Shown: positions 7,853 to 16,392 of the stretch, in pieces
Numbering within the stretch: the first letter of the stretch is position 1
Layout of the letters: each line of letters starts with the position of its first letter
Source of the DNA: Actinophytocola sp050699915
GTDB taxonomy: Bacteria; Actinomycetota; Actinomycetes; Mycobacteriales; Pseudonocardiaceae
DNA length: 29,426 nt
NCBI RefSeq assembly: GCF_050699915.1
Contig: NZ_JBOHGA010000068.1
Coordinates: 1 to 29,426 of the forward strand
Direction: 5' to 3'
Translations under genes and position numbers: made by a program
The notes under the pieces: model-generated
The model's input: the letters and a program-made list of their open reading frames with translations, nothing else
What the model was told of the DNA's origin: nothing
The model's database searches: none

Positions 7853-8683
7853 ATGCGCACGACTCCCCTGACGGACCACTTCGGGGTTGTGCTCCACGAC
7901 TTCTCGATCGCGGATCTGGACACAGCGGAAGGAACGGGACAACTCCGGGACGCCTTCGACAGCGGCCTGGTCCTCATCCGCGGACAGTCCCTTTCGGACT
8001 CGGAGCAGGACCGGCTGGTCACCACGCTGGGCGAGCTGCACCGGTTCCCCTCGGGCGAGACGTTCGAGTACATGTCGAACGTCGTCGAGGAGGAGCACAA
8101 CATCGCCGGCACCAGGCGGCTGCTGTTCCACAACGACGGCTCCTACGGCGAGCACGTCGCGCCCGGCACCTGCCTCTACGCGATGGAGGTCTCGCCGACC
8201 TCGCCGCCGACCGCCTTCGCGGACACCGTGCGCGCGTACCAGCAGCTGCCCGACGACGTCCGCAAGACTGTGGCCGATCTCCACGGCTTCAACACGTTCA
8301 ACGTCACCGCGGCGATCGAGGACCACGACCCGAGCCGGTACCGGATCGCCGACCACCCGGAGCCGCCGGATGGCGTGCGGCTGAAGACCGCCGTACACCC
8401 GGCGGTCATCGACGTCCCGCACACCGGCGAGCAGGCCTTGTTCGTCAGCGAGTTCAACACGAGCCACTTCGACGAGCTGGGGCCGGACTCGGCGGAGGGC
8501 GAGGAGCTCCTGCAGAGCATCTTCGCCGTGTTGTACGCCGACGACAACGTCTACACCCACCACTACGAGGTGGGTGACGTGATCATCTGGAACAACCTCT
8601 CCACGCAGCACGCGCGGGTGGGCCGCATCGACCGCAACCCCAGGACGTTCCGCCGGCTCGTGGTCACCGCCCTGGCCTGGTGA
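7853..8683 (+). CDS. TauD/TfdA-family Fe(II)/2-oxoglutarate dioxygenase
   Basis: 276 aa from ATG 7853. GGAGG at 7839-7843 is 9 nt upstream, which favours this start over TTG 7844. The iron triad is visible as HND (H93, D95) in LLFHNDGSYGE and a distal His (H253) in STQHARVGR. The Arg-rich RTFRR that follows is placed to bind 2-oxoglutarate. GLVLIRGQSLSDSEQ near residues 38-52 is the usual TauD 'you get one chance' strand region. Such enzymes hydroxylate or cleave small molecules, amino acids or sulfonates; the substrate cannot be read from sequence. It follows the glycosyltransferase/exporter block in the same direction and may be co-transcribed, though 59 bp leaves room for its own promoter. 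The gene is followed by a strong hairpin. Confidence 0.85.
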   Translation: MRTTPLTDHFGVVLHDFSIADLDTAEGTGQLRDAFDSGLVLIRGQSLSDSEQDRLVTTLGELHRFPSGETFEYMSNVVEEEHNIAGTRRLLFHNDGSYGEHVAPGTCLYAMEVSPTSPPTAFADTVRAYQQLPDDVRKTVADLHGFNTFNVTAAIEDHDPSRYRIADHPEPPDGVRLKTAVHPAVIDVPHTGEQALFVSEFNTSHFDELGPDSAEGEELLQSIFAVLYADDNVYTHHYEVGDVIIWNNLSTQHARVGRIDRNPRTFRRLVVTALAW

Positions 8684-8688
8684 GCGCG

Positions 8689-8724
8689 GCGGGGGCGAAG
8701 CCGGGGGTCCGGCTCCGCCCCCGC
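8689..8724. terminator. Bidirectional terminator hairpin between convergent genes
   Basis: GCGGGGGCGAAGCCGG (8689-8704) pairs with CCGGCTCCGCCCCCGC (8709-8724) around a GGGT loop: a 16-bp stem with one A-C mismatch. It fills the 45-bp gap between the stops of the rightward dioxygenase and the leftward protease. No T-tract follows, as is common in actinomycetes. Confidence 0.8.
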
Positions 8725-8728
8725 ACGG

Positions 8729-11700
8729 TCACCTCAGGGCGTACGCGCGCAGGATCGTCTGCGTCGCGGTATGCCCGTCCACATCGGACACCGACGAGCG
8801 CAGCGCGGCGAACTCCGCGCCGGCCGGATGGTCCGCGACCGCGACCCACCGGTCGCCGTGCTCGCGCACCGGCACCCGGGCCCAGGACTTGCCGTCGTCG
8901 TAGGAGATCTCGACTCGCGGCGTGTCGACCCGGCCCGGCTTCGCCGAACCGACCCGCTGGACGTAGACCGGGATCCGGAACCGCTCGCCCGCCGGGGCGG
9001 CGTTCGTGCCGTCCAGGTCCGGCGCGAACCGGACCGCGAGCAGCGGCACGGCCGCCGGCTCCTCACCCGCCACGGTGCCGGACCGGAACGTCCACTCCGC
9101 ACTCACCTTTGTGGACAGTCGAGCGCCGGGCGTCCGGTCGGCGGTCGTGCGCAGCGTGTAGGTCGCCTCCTCCGGCGGTAGCACGAACCGGCCGCCACCC
9201 GGCCGCGGCTCCTCGCCGACGACCTCGCCGTCGCGCAACAGCTCGGTCGTGCCGGTGGCCGCGGCGGAGCCGAAGTGTTTCGGATCCTGGTCGGTGAACA
9301 GCGGCACGGCCACGTCCAGCTCGTCGCCCAGCCGCGCCACCTGCGGGCCGAAGTCCGAGACCGGGAACGCCGGCCCGAACACCCCGGTGTTCCACTCGAC
9401 GTGAGTCACCGTGCCCTTGCGGTACACCCGCTCGGACGCGTCCGTGAGGAAGACGTCGAACTCGTCCTGCTGGCTGACCGCGTCGTAGAAGTAGTCGAAG
9501 AACGGCTCGTCCGGCGTGTAGTACTCGGTGAGCGAGAACGGCAGCGGCCCGGTCACGACGTCGTTGCGGACGCCGATCAGCCCGGGCGTGCCGAACCCGT
9601 GCACCGACTCGACCCTCGCGAGCCGGCGGTCGTGGAACGTCCGGGCCAGCTTCGCCGGCACGCGCCCGTCCTGCGTCCACCGCAGGTGGTACAGGTACGG
9701 ACTGCCTTCGAAGCCGGGGAACGTGTCGGTCCCGTCGGGCTCGGCCAGCTGTGCCGCGGCGCCGAACTCGAACCGCTCGCCCGCCGAGGTCTTCGACGGC
9801 GTGGTGAAGTAGGTCTCGAAGTCGGCGCCGAGCAGCGCCGTGCCGGTCACGCCCCAGTCGGTCCGCAGCGTGTACGACACGTCGCCGAACGCCTCCTTCG
9901 CGGTCGGCTCGTCCACGCGGAAGTCGAGCTCGCGGCCCTGGCGGGCGTCGACGACCAACTCGGAGTCGCCGCGGACGACGAACGCGGGCTCGATCTTCTC
10001 GGTCAACAGGTACTCGTCGCCGCGCAGGGTCTGCACGCCGGCCTCGAAGTAGTACCGCCCCTTGGGCAGTCGGGCGACGACCGTGCCCGACTCGTCGTAG
10101 GGCAGGTACGCCTGGGGGTCGGCCACGTCGACGAGCCGCACGCCGTACTCCGGGGTCGGCCTGCCGTCGTGGTCGAGGGTCTTGATGGTGACGTCGTAGC
10201 TCTCCACCTCCCGGTTCACCGTGATCGGGGTACGCACGGCGACGTCGCCGGCGGTCGCGGTGACCACACCGTCGTAGGTCCCGTCGGGCGCCGACACGGT
10301 GGTGTCGATGGTGAGCGTGACCTCCGCCCGGCCGCCGGCCGGCACGGTGACCCGGCTCGGCTCGACCGTGAACATTCCCGCGGGGGCGGGGTCGCCGCCC
10401 GGGTCGCGGACGTCCGTCGCGAGGTCCAGGGTGATCGGCTCGGCGCCGGAGTTGGTGTAGGCCAACGTCTTCGCGATCGGCTCGTCGTCGGCGTGCGGCC
10501 ACTGCGCGGTCCCCGCGCTGATGCTCGCCGGCGACGCGGACACCGTGCTCTCCACGGCCGCGGCGACGTCGACCCTACCCGCGCCCTGCTCGAAGACCGA
10601 CAGGTCGGCGTTCGGCTTCGCGCTCGCCATCAGTGTCGACTTGAGCCGGTCGACCGTCCACTCGGGATGCTGCCCGGCGACGATCGCCGCCGAGCCGGCC
10701 ACGTGCGGCGCGGCCATCGAGGTGCCGGACAGCGACACGTAGCCGTCCTCGACCGGCTCGCCGATCTGGCCGTTGGCCGCCTTCGCGGCGACGATGTCCA
10801 CGCCCGGCGCGGTGATGTCCGGCTTGATCGCGCCGTCCACCCAGCGCGGGCCGCGGCTGGAGAACTCGGCCAGCTGGTCCTCGCGGTCGACCGCGCCCAC
10901 GGTAAGCGCCGCGTCCGCGGCGGCCGGGCTCCCGATCGACTCGGAGCCGGGGCCGTTGTTGCCGGCGGCGACCACGAACAGCGAACCGGTCTGTTCGGTC
11001 AGCCGGTTGACCGCGAGCGACATCGGATCCGTGCCGTCGCTGGGCAGATCGCTGCCGAGGCTCATGTTGACCACGTCTGCGCCGCTCGCCGCGGCCCACT
11101 CCATGCCGGCGATGATGCCCGACTCGGAGCCGCTGCCGGAGTCGTCGAGGACCTTGCCGTTGAGCAGCTTCGCGTCCGGCGCGACACCGGTGTACTTCCC
11201 GCCGGCGCCGGTGATGATCGACGCCACGTGCGTGCCGTGGCCGACGAGGTCGTCGGTGCCGCTCTCGCTCTCGGAGAAGTCACGGGCCTCGGTGACCGCG
11301 TCGGCGAGGTCCGGATGCGTCGCGTCGATGCCCGTGTCCAGCACCGCGACCGTGGTGCCCTCGCCGGTGTGGCCGGCCGCCCAAGCCTGCGGGGCGCCGA
11401 TCTGCGGCACGCTGTGGTCCAGGCTGGCGCGCACCGGGCCGTCGAGCCAGATCCGCTTCGCCGCGGTCCTCGTCCGGGCCCAGAACGTGGCGTCCTTGTT
11501 CGCCCGGACCGCGACGGCGCCGACCGCGGGGAGCTCGCGCACCACCTCGGTGCCGGCCGTGCGCGGGGTGGCGCCTGGGTAGTCGACGATCAGCGGCAGG
11601 TCCGCGCGCTTCGCGTCGCCGTAGCCGGTGCGGGCCAGCTCGGAGACGTCGAACAGGCGCGGGTCCAGCCGGCCGGAGGACACCGACGTGACGGCGTCCC

Positions 11701-11977
11701 GCGGGATGACGTGCACGTGGCCCCGCTCGTCGACGCGGCGCACGAACCCGATGCGCTCGCGGCCCTTCGCCGCGCGCACGACCGCGCCGTCCGGACCGCC
11801 CAGGGTGACCCGGTCGCCGGTCAGCAGGGTGACCGTCGCGCCAAGAGCCGGCGCTGGTGCCGCCCCCGATGACGCCTCCTGCGTCGCCCCGGCCGACCCG
11901 CCGAGCGCCACCGCGCTCGCGGCGACCGACACGGCGACCAGGCCCGCGACACGTGCGCGGGCCCTCTCGTGGCTCAT
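8729..11977 (-). CDS. Secreted subtilisin-like serine protease (S8 family), large multidomain
   Basis: About 1082 aa from ATG 11977, which has a strong GGAGGG 3-4 nt upstream; an in-frame ATG 11 codons earlier lacks such a site. The signal peptide is residues 1 to about 31 (basic MSHERARAR, hydrophobic core, SAGA-TQ). A propeptide-like region (about 45-185) precedes the catalytic domain. The triad is D214 in AVLDTGID, H247 in GHGTHVAS and S420 in SGTSMAAPHVAG, with oxyanion Asn N340 in AAGNNGP. Roughly 600 residues follow with Ig/Fn3-like beta strands (AYTNSGAEPITLDL, VPAGGRAEVTLTID) and unassigned beta-rich modules. Length and layout fit the 1000-1200 aa secreted S8 peptidases of streptomycetes and relatives. 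It probably degrades extracellular protein for nutrition or development. No LPXTG anchor is seen, so the enzyme should be released. Confidence 0.93.
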   Translation of the reverse strand: MSHERARARVAGLVAVSVAASAVALGGSAGATQEASSGAAPAPALGATVTLLTGDRVTLGGPDGAVVRAAKGRERIGFVRRVDERGHVHVIPRDAVTSVSSGRLDPRLFDVSELARTGYGDAKRADLPLIVDYPGATPRTAGTEVVRELPAVGAVAVRANKDATFWARTRTAAKRIWLDGPVRASLDHSVPQIGAPQAWAAGHTGEGTTVAVLDTGIDATHPDLADAVTEARDFSESESGTDDLVGHGTHVASIITGAGGKYTGVAPDAKLLNGKVLDDSGSGSESGIIAGMEWAAASGADVVNMSLGSDLPSDGTDPMSLAVNRLTEQTGSLFVVAAGNNGPGSESIGSPAAADAALTVGAVDREDQLAEFSSRGPRWVDGAIKPDITAPGVDIVAAKAANGQIGEPVEDGYVSLSGTSMAAPHVAGSAAIVAGQHPEWTVDRLKSTLMASAKPNADLSVFEQGAGRVDVAAAVESTVSASPASISAGTAQWPHADDEPIAKTLAYTNSGAEPITLDLATDVRDPGGDPAPAGMFTVEPSRVTVPAGGRAEVTLTIDTTVSAPDGTYDGVVTATAGDVAVRTPITVNREVESYDVTIKTLDHDGRPTPEYGVRLVDVADPQAYLPYDESGTVVARLPKGRYYFEAGVQTLRGDEYLLTEKIEPAFVVRGDSELVVDARQGRELDFRVDEPTAKEAFGDVSYTLRTDWGVTGTALLGADFETYFTTPSKTSAGERFEFGAAAQLAEPDGTDTFPGFEGSPYLYHLRWTQDGRVPAKLARTFHDRRLARVESVHGFGTPGLIGVRNDVVTGPLPFSLTEYYTPDEPFFDYFYDAVSQQDEFDVFLTDASERVYRKGTVTHVEWNTGVFGPAFPVSDFGPQVARLGDELDVAVPLFTDQDPKHFGSAAATGTTELLRDGEVVGEEPRPGGGRFVLPPEEATYTLRTTADRTPGARLSTKVSAEWTFRSGTVAGEEPAAVPLLAVRFAPDLDGTNAAPAGERFRIPVYVQRVGSAKPGRVDTPRVEISYDDGKSWARVPVREHGDRWVAVADHPAGAEFAALRSSVSDVDGHTATQTILRAYALR

Positions 11978-11980
11978 CTG

Positions 11981-12048
11981 CCCTCCAACAAGCCTGCGGC
12001 AACACCTCACCGGCTGCCGCTCCAGTCATATAGACACCCGATGTGTCT
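11981..12048 (-). promoter_or_regulatory. Protease leader: ribosome site and operator-like palindrome
   Basis: A GGAGGG Shine-Dalgarno (complement of 11981-11986) decides the protease start. Further upstream lies the inverted repeat AGACAC-CCGAT-GTGTCT (12032-12048), beside a TATATG box on the minus strand that could be a -10 element. The palindrome would overlap the promoter and is a plausible repressor site. No trans-acting factor is apparent nearby. Confidence 0.35.
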
Positions 12049-12371
12049 TGCCTGGTTGCTTGTTTCGCGTTCACGCAGGTCGGTGGCGGCTAAGATCACC
12101 AGCCGGACCGGGAGGGCGAGGGGGCGCCACCAGCGGCGCGCGTCCGCCGGGGCCGCCGCACGGTCGGTGGAAGCGGTCAGGAGCGAGCCGCGGGTGCGGT
12201 AATGAGCAGCTCCAGCACCCAGCAGGTCTCCGTCGGGTGAACCGTCGAGCACGGCCCGCCAGCCACGCCAGGGGAAGCTACCGTCCTCTTCGGACGGAGG
12301 GCGCGTGGTGTACCAGTCGGTGCCGGCGAGCGTCTCGGGGCGCAGGCCGGTGAACGCGACGTGTCGGGATG
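12049..12371 (-). other. Gap between protease and OsmC genes; possible gene remnant
   Basis: No intact gene is supported here. One minus-strand frame reads from about 12375 to 12007 without a stop. Its left-hand 40 codons (about 12253-12374) have roughly 80% G/C at third positions, with protein-like text such as FTGLRPETLAGTDWY and FPWRGWRAVLDG. After that the bias drops to near 70% and composition becomes leader-like. It lacks a good start and I do not recognise the family. It may be the tail of a lost gene, or noncoding sequence. Confidence 0.2.
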
Positions 12372-12788
12372 CTAGGTGATCCGCGGCGTGATGGGCGTAC
12401 CGCGCTCCACGGTGCGGCTCACGGTGCAGTGCTTGTCGTGGGAGAGCGCGACCGTGCGGGGCAGCACGGTCCTAGCCGAGTCGCCGGCGTCGCCCTCGGG
12501 GAAGCGCACCTCGAACGTCACTGCCAGGTTCTCCAGCCGGCTGCCGGTCTCCCGGTCGGAGATCTTGTCGCCGGTGACGGTCACGGTGAAGGAGTCCGGC
12601 TCGGCGCGGCGGCTGGTGACCACGTCGGTGTCGATCGCGGTGCAGGTGCCGATCGCGGCCAGCAGCAGCTCGACCGGGGAGAAGTCGTCGCCGCCGACCG
12701 GGAGCGTGCCGCCGCGCGCGTTGTGTACCGTGTACCGCCCGACCGCCGTTCGCTCGATCCGGACCGACCTGAACGTGTCCTCAGCCAT
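12372..12788 (-). CDS. OsmC-family peroxidase-like protein
   Basis: 138 aa from ATG 12788. OsmC/Ohr proteins reduce organic hydroperoxides with a pair of cysteines in the cytoplasm. Both are present: C49 in LLAAIGTCTAIDTD and C121 in LSHDKHCTVSRT. The GGDDFSPVELLLAAIG stretch is the family hallmark before the first Cys, and the ending VERGTPITPRI is also typical. Length is normal. It is divergent from the ABC1-kinase gene with only 42 bp between starts, so their promoters must overlap or one is leaderless. It is a YhfA/OsmC-like member rather than clear Ohr. The exact substrate is uncertain. Confidence 0.88.
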   Translation of the reverse strand: MAEDTFRSVRIERTAVGRYTVHNARGGTLPVGGDDFSPVELLLAAIGTCTAIDTDVVTSRRAEPDSFTVTVTGDKISDRETGSRLENLAVTFEVRFPEGDAGDSARTVLPRTVALSHDKHCTVSRTVERGTPITPRIT

Positions 12789-12830
12789 GCCCGCCACCGT
12801 AGTCAGGGAGCTGTGCTTCCATGTCCGGTG

Positions 12831-14795
12831 ATGACCACCGTGCTGTTGACCCTGCTCAGCCTGCCCATCTACGTCCTCATCCTCTGGCCGGTCGTGGTGG
12901 CCGCGCGGCGGGTGCTCGGCGTGCGGATCGGCACCGTGCGCGCGCTCGTCGGCGCCTTCGTCGGCTGGTTGGTGGCCGGGCGGGTGATGCTGTCGCTGAA
13001 CCCGGTCGTGCACGGGTCCGCCGGCGCGTTCGTCGGGCTGCTCATCCCGATCGCGGGCAGCGCGTTCCTCGCCACCCTGACGTTCCTGTTCCTCGCCGAG
13101 ATGGCCGTTCCCGGCGGCAGCGGGCTCGGCGTGGTCGGCCGGTTCCGGTCGCTGCGCCGCCGCTTCGTCCGCGCGCGGCGGTACTCACAGGTCAGCCGCA
13201 TCGCGATGCGCCACGGCATCGGCCGGTATCTGGTCGGGCGCGGCGGCGACGAGCGCCAGGCGGTGCTCGCCCGGTCGCTGCGCCGCGCGCTCGAGGACGG
13301 CGGGGTGACGTTCGTCAAGCTCGGTCAGGTGCTGTCAACGCGCCCGGACCTGCTGCCGCCGGTGTTCGTCGACGAGCTGTCCCACCTGCAGGACCAGGTC
13401 GCGCCGGTCGACCCAGAGGCGATCGAGCGCGACCTGGTCGAGGAGCTCGGCCGGCCGCTCGAGGAGGTCTTCGCGACGTTCGACCGCGAGCCGCTCGGCA
13501 CCGCGTCGATCGCGCAGGTGTACGCGGCGCGGCTGCACAGCGGCGAGGACGTCGTGGTGAAGGTGCGCAGGCCGGGAGTCGACCGGATCGTGGAGCGCGA
13601 CCTGGACATCGTCCACCGGGTGGCGCGGTCGCTGGAACTGCGCGCGCGGTGGGCTCGCTCGCTCGGCGTGGTCGACCTGGCCGAGGGCTTCGCCGCCGCG
13701 CTCGTCGAGGAGCTCGACTTCCGGGTCGAGGCCCGCAACATCGCCGCGGTGCGTGCCGCGTCGCCGGGCTCTTCGGTCGATGTGCCGGACGTCCACATGG
13801 AACTGTCCGGCGAACGGGTGCTGGTGCTGCGCCGGCTGCACGGCGCACCGGTACGCGGCGCGATCGCCGCGGTCGAGGCGGCGCGGCGCGGTGAGCTCGC
13901 CCGGTCGCTGCTGGACTGTCTGCTGCGGCAGGTGCTGCTGCACGGGGTGTTCCACGCCGACCCGCACCCGGGCAACGTGCTGCTGCTGTCCGACGGGACG
14001 TTGGGGTTGCTGGACTTCGGCTCGGTCGGCCGGCTGGACGCGGGCCTGCGCAACGGGTTGCGGGACGTGCTGGCCGCGGTGGACCGCGGAGACTCGGCGG
14101 CGCTGCGCGACGGGCTGCTGGAGATCGTCGACCGGCCGGACGAGATCGACGAGCAGCGGCTGGAGCGCGCGCTCGGCGGGCTGGTGGCGAAGCACGTCGC
14201 GCACGGGCAGGGGCCGGACCTCGACATGTTCGCCGACCTGTTCCGCGTGGTGACCGACTTCCGGCTGTCGATCCCGCCGCCGATCGCTGCGGTGTTCCGG
14301 GCGCTGGCGACCATGGAGGGCACGCTCGGGCTGATCTCCCCCGGGTTCGACATCCTGGCCGAGTCGCGGGCGTTCGCCACCGCACTGGTCGGCGAGCGGC
14401 TGCGGCCGGACTCGGTACGCACCGCGGCGGTCGACGAGCTGATGGCCCTGCTCCCGGTCCTGCGCCGGCTGCCGCAGCGGGTGGACCGGGTCACCTCGGC
14501 GCTGGAGCGGGGTCGCCTGTCGGTCAACGTCCGACTGCTCGCCGACGAGCGGGACCGGGCGATGGTCACCTCGATGCTGCACGAGGTGCTGCTGGCGTTC
14601 ACCGGCACGGCGACGGGCATCATGGCGGTGTTGTTGCTCGCCAGCACGAGTGGGCCGCGGGTGCTGCCGGACCTGACGCTCAACCAGCTGTTCGGGTACA
14701 ACCTGCTCGTGATCAGCGCGCTGCTGGGCCTTCGGCTGCTGTTCGTGGTGTTCCGGTGGCGCGACTCCCTCAGGTCCCGCGGAAGGCCCACCTGA
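12831..14795 (+). CDS. ABC1/UbiB (AarF)-family atypical kinase, membrane-anchored
   Basis: 654 aa from ATG 12831 (GTG 12828 is equally possible). The N-terminus has hydrophobic helices (about 4-24, 35-58, 65-90). The kinase-like domain shows the family-specific FVKLGQVLSTRP (KxGQ, 163-166), the modified glycine loop PLGTASIAQVY (221-231), lysine K244 in VVVKVRRPG, ELDFRVEARN, the catalytic HADPHPGN (375-382) and DFG (395-397). Two C-terminal membrane helices (about 595-645) are also typical of bacterial UbiB-like proteins. In other bacteria members support ubiquinone production or lipid handling. Actinomycetes use menaquinone, so a lipid or quinone-related role is likely but unproven. The SgcJ-like pseudogene starts 1 nt after its stop, so they were once coupled. 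Confidence 0.92.
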   Translation: MTTVLLTLLSLPIYVLILWPVVVAARRVLGVRIGTVRALVGAFVGWLVAGRVMLSLNPVVHGSAGAFVGLLIPIAGSAFLATLTFLFLAEMAVPGGSGLGVVGRFRSLRRRFVRARRYSQVSRIAMRHGIGRYLVGRGGDERQAVLARSLRRALEDGGVTFVKLGQVLSTRPDLLPPVFVDELSHLQDQVAPVDPEAIERDLVEELGRPLEEVFATFDREPLGTASIAQVYAARLHSGEDVVVKVRRPGVDRIVERDLDIVHRVARSLELRARWARSLGVVDLAEGFAAALVEELDFRVEARNIAAVRAASPGSSVDVPDVHMELSGERVLVLRRLHGAPVRGAIAAVEAARRGELARSLLDCLLRQVLLHGVFHADPHPGNVLLLSDGTLGLLDFGSVGRLDAGLRNGLRDVLAAVDRGDSAALRDGLLEIVDRPDEIDEQRLERALGGLVAKHVAHGQGPDLDMFADLFRVVTDFRLSIPPPIAAVFRALATMEGTLGLISPGFDILAESRAFATALVGERLRPDSVRTAAVDELMALLPVLRRLPQRVDRVTSALERGRLSVNVRLLADERDRAMVTSMLHEVLLAFTGTATGIMAVLLLASTSGPRVLPDLTLNQLFGYNLLVISALLGLRLLFVVFRWRDSLRSRGRPT

Positions 14796-14796
14796 C

Positions 14797-15181
14797 ATGA
14801 CCGGCCAGACGACGCGGGACGAGACCGCCTTGCGAGCGGTGATCGACGACGTGTACGCGGCGTGGACGGCGAACGACCCGGACGCCTTCGTGGCCTGGTA
14901 CGCCGAGGACGCGATCGCCACACTGCCGGGGGGCGTACCTGGTGGGCCGGGCGGCCGTGCGAGACACGATGCGGGAGATGTTCGCCGGCCCGCTGCGAGG
15001 CTGCCGGGCGCTGCACGAGGTGGTCGACGTGCGCGTGTTCGGCGACGCCGCGATCGTGACCAGCCGGGGCACGGTGGTGCTCGCGGGCCGGTCGGCGCCG
15101 GAGCCGTGGACCCTCGAGACGTGGGTGCTGGCGCGTGGCTCCTCGTGGTCGGTGCGGGCCTACCACAACTGCCCGGCCTGA
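14797..15181 (+). pseudogene. SgcJ/EcaC-type SnoaL-like protein, frameshifted
   Basis: The first 45 codons (14797 to about 14930) encode a SnoaL-like N-terminus: AVIDDVYAAWTANDPDAF, WYAEDAIATLPG. The rest of the fold then appears in another frame from about 14932 to the TGA at 15179-15181: YLVGRAAVRDTMREMF, RALHEVVDVRVFGDAAI, AYHNCPA. The switch falls in a run of six G at 14927-14932. Removing one G gives a continuous protein of about 127 aa with the normal family length and the PG-YLVGR junction seen in relatives. It is either a real one-base insertion or a homopolymer sequencing error. As written, translation in the first frame runs on as Arg/Gly-rich nonsense to 15186. Members are NTF2-fold proteins of unclear cellular role. 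Confidence 0.82.
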
Positions 15182-15182
15182 C

Positions 15183-16199
15183 CTAGCCGAGCTGGCGGGA
15201 GCGCTGGTCCACGCCCGGGGCGCCGTATGGATAGTCGGCGACCAGTGGCCTGCTGACCTCGGTGAGCAGGTCGGTCTCCTTCTCGGTGAGGTGCAGGTCC
15301 GCGGCGCCGAGGTTGTCGTCCAGTTGGGACAGTGTGCGGGCGCCGAGGATCACCGACGTGACGCCCGGGCGGTCGGCGACCCAGGCGAGCGCCACCCGCG
15401 ACATCGGCACGCCGCGGGCCTGCGCCACCTCGCGGACCGCGTCTATCACGCGCCACGTGCGTTCCTGCTCGCTGCGCGGACCGTACGCTTCCATCCCGCG
15501 CTCCGGGTCCTCGCCGAGGCGGGTCGCGCCGGCCGGGCGGGTGTCGCGGGAGTACTTGCCGGTCAGCCAGCCGCCGGCGAGCGGGGACCACGGCAGGATC
15601 CCGATGCCCTCGTTGACGCAGACGTCGACCAGCTCGAGCTCGATGTCCCGGACGAGCAGGTTGTACTGCGGCTGCAGGCTGACGATCGGCGCCGAGTCGC
15701 CGGCCAGCAGCGCGGCCTTCTGTAGCTGCCAGCCGACGAAGTTGCTGACGCCGGCGTAGCGGATCTTGCCGGCTCGCGCGGCGTCGTCGAGGAAGGCGAG
15801 CGTCTCCTCGATCGGGGTCAGCGGGTCCCAGGCGTGGGCCTGGTAGAGGTCGACGGTGTCGATGCCGAGGCGGTTCAGGCTGGCGTCGAGCGCGCGGCTG
15901 AGGTGGCTGCGCGACAGCCCGGCGTCGTTGGGCCCGTCGCCCATCGGGAAGCGCCCCTTGGTGGCGATGACCAGGCGATCCCGCACGCCGCCCCGCCGCG
16001 CGAGCCACCGGCCGATGATCTCCTCGGAGCGCCCGGCCGTGTACACGTCGGCGGTGTCGACGAAGTTCCCGCCGCGCTCGATGAACCGGTCGAGCTGCGC
16101 GTGGGAGGTCTCCTCGTCACTCTCGTGCCCGAACGTCATGGTGCCGAGACACTGCACGGACACGGCGGTGCCGGTGCTGCCCAGGGTGCGGTACTCCAT
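15183..16199 (-). CDS. Aldo/keto reductase
   Basis: 338 aa, ATG 16199 with only a weak AGGTT upstream. A cytoplasmic NADPH-dependent oxidoreductase with a TIM barrel. The catalytic tetrad is visible: D48 and Y53 in FVDTADVY, K81 in VIATKGRF, and H122 in LYQAHAWD. The usual AKR segments AGKIRYAGVSNF, LQPQYNLLVRDIE, GILPWSPLAGGWLTGKY and a C-terminal cofactor-loop region near GVTSVILGART are all in order. Length is normal. Its stop lies 1-2 bp from that of the opposing SgcJ-like gene, so the two are convergent without a terminator between. Substrate unknown; the sequence resembles the broad group of general AKRs that reduce aldehydes and ketones. Confidence 0.92.
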   Translation of the reverse strand: MEYRTLGSTGTAVSVQCLGTMTFGHESDEETSHAQLDRFIERGGNFVDTADVYTAGRSEEIIGRWLARRGGVRDRLVIATKGRFPMGDGPNDAGLSRSHLSRALDASLNRLGIDTVDLYQAHAWDPLTPIEETLAFLDDAARAGKIRYAGVSNFVGWQLQKAALLAGDSAPIVSLQPQYNLLVRDIELELVDVCVNEGIGILPWSPLAGGWLTGKYSRDTRPAGATRLGEDPERGMEAYGPRSEQERTWRVIDAVREVAQARGVPMSRVALAWVADRPGVTSVILGARTLSQLDDNLGAADLHLTEKETDLLTEVSRPLVADYPYGAPGVDQRSRQLG

Positions 16200-16202
16200 G
16201 CC

Positions 16203-16374
16203 GTGAACCTACTCGCACGCCGGTCAGGTCCAGCCCCGGCAGCAACCGGTCGAGCGCGGCGAGCGGCGCGGTCTTGCCCATCCCCGTCTCGCCGCGCAGC
16301 ACGAGACAGCCACCCGCACCCGACCGCGCGGCGGACACCAGTCCGGCCAGCCGGCGCAGCTCGGCATCCCGGCC
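16203..16374 (-). pseudogene. Remnant of the N-terminal P-loop of a large LuxR-type (LAL) regulator
   Basis: Between the acyl-CoA ligase stop and the aldo/keto reductase start, one minus frame reads GRDAELRRLAGLVSAARSG, then GGCLVLRGETGMGKTAPL, LDRLLPGLDLTGVRVGS. This matches the start of the ATPase domain in large LuxR-family regulators (GRDAEL-type opening, then a Walker A with GMGKT). There is no start codon in this frame, because the ligase stop lies in the same frame just upstream. The sequence ends at the reductase start, where about 800 further residues would be expected. It is therefore a decayed fragment. Confidence 0.6.
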
Positions 16375-16392
16375 GCAGCACCGGCACGGCGG

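Noticed and set aside
9275..11872. An 865-codon open frame on the plus strand opposite the subtilisin gene
   Set aside because: No recognisable domain and composition typical of antisense frames; the protease on the other strand has an intact triad, signal peptide and ribosome site.
13315..15166. Several 350-610-codon minus-strand frames opposite the ABC1/UbiB gene
   Set aside because: Three overlapping frames at once, none with protein motifs, all antisense to a kinase with every conserved motif.
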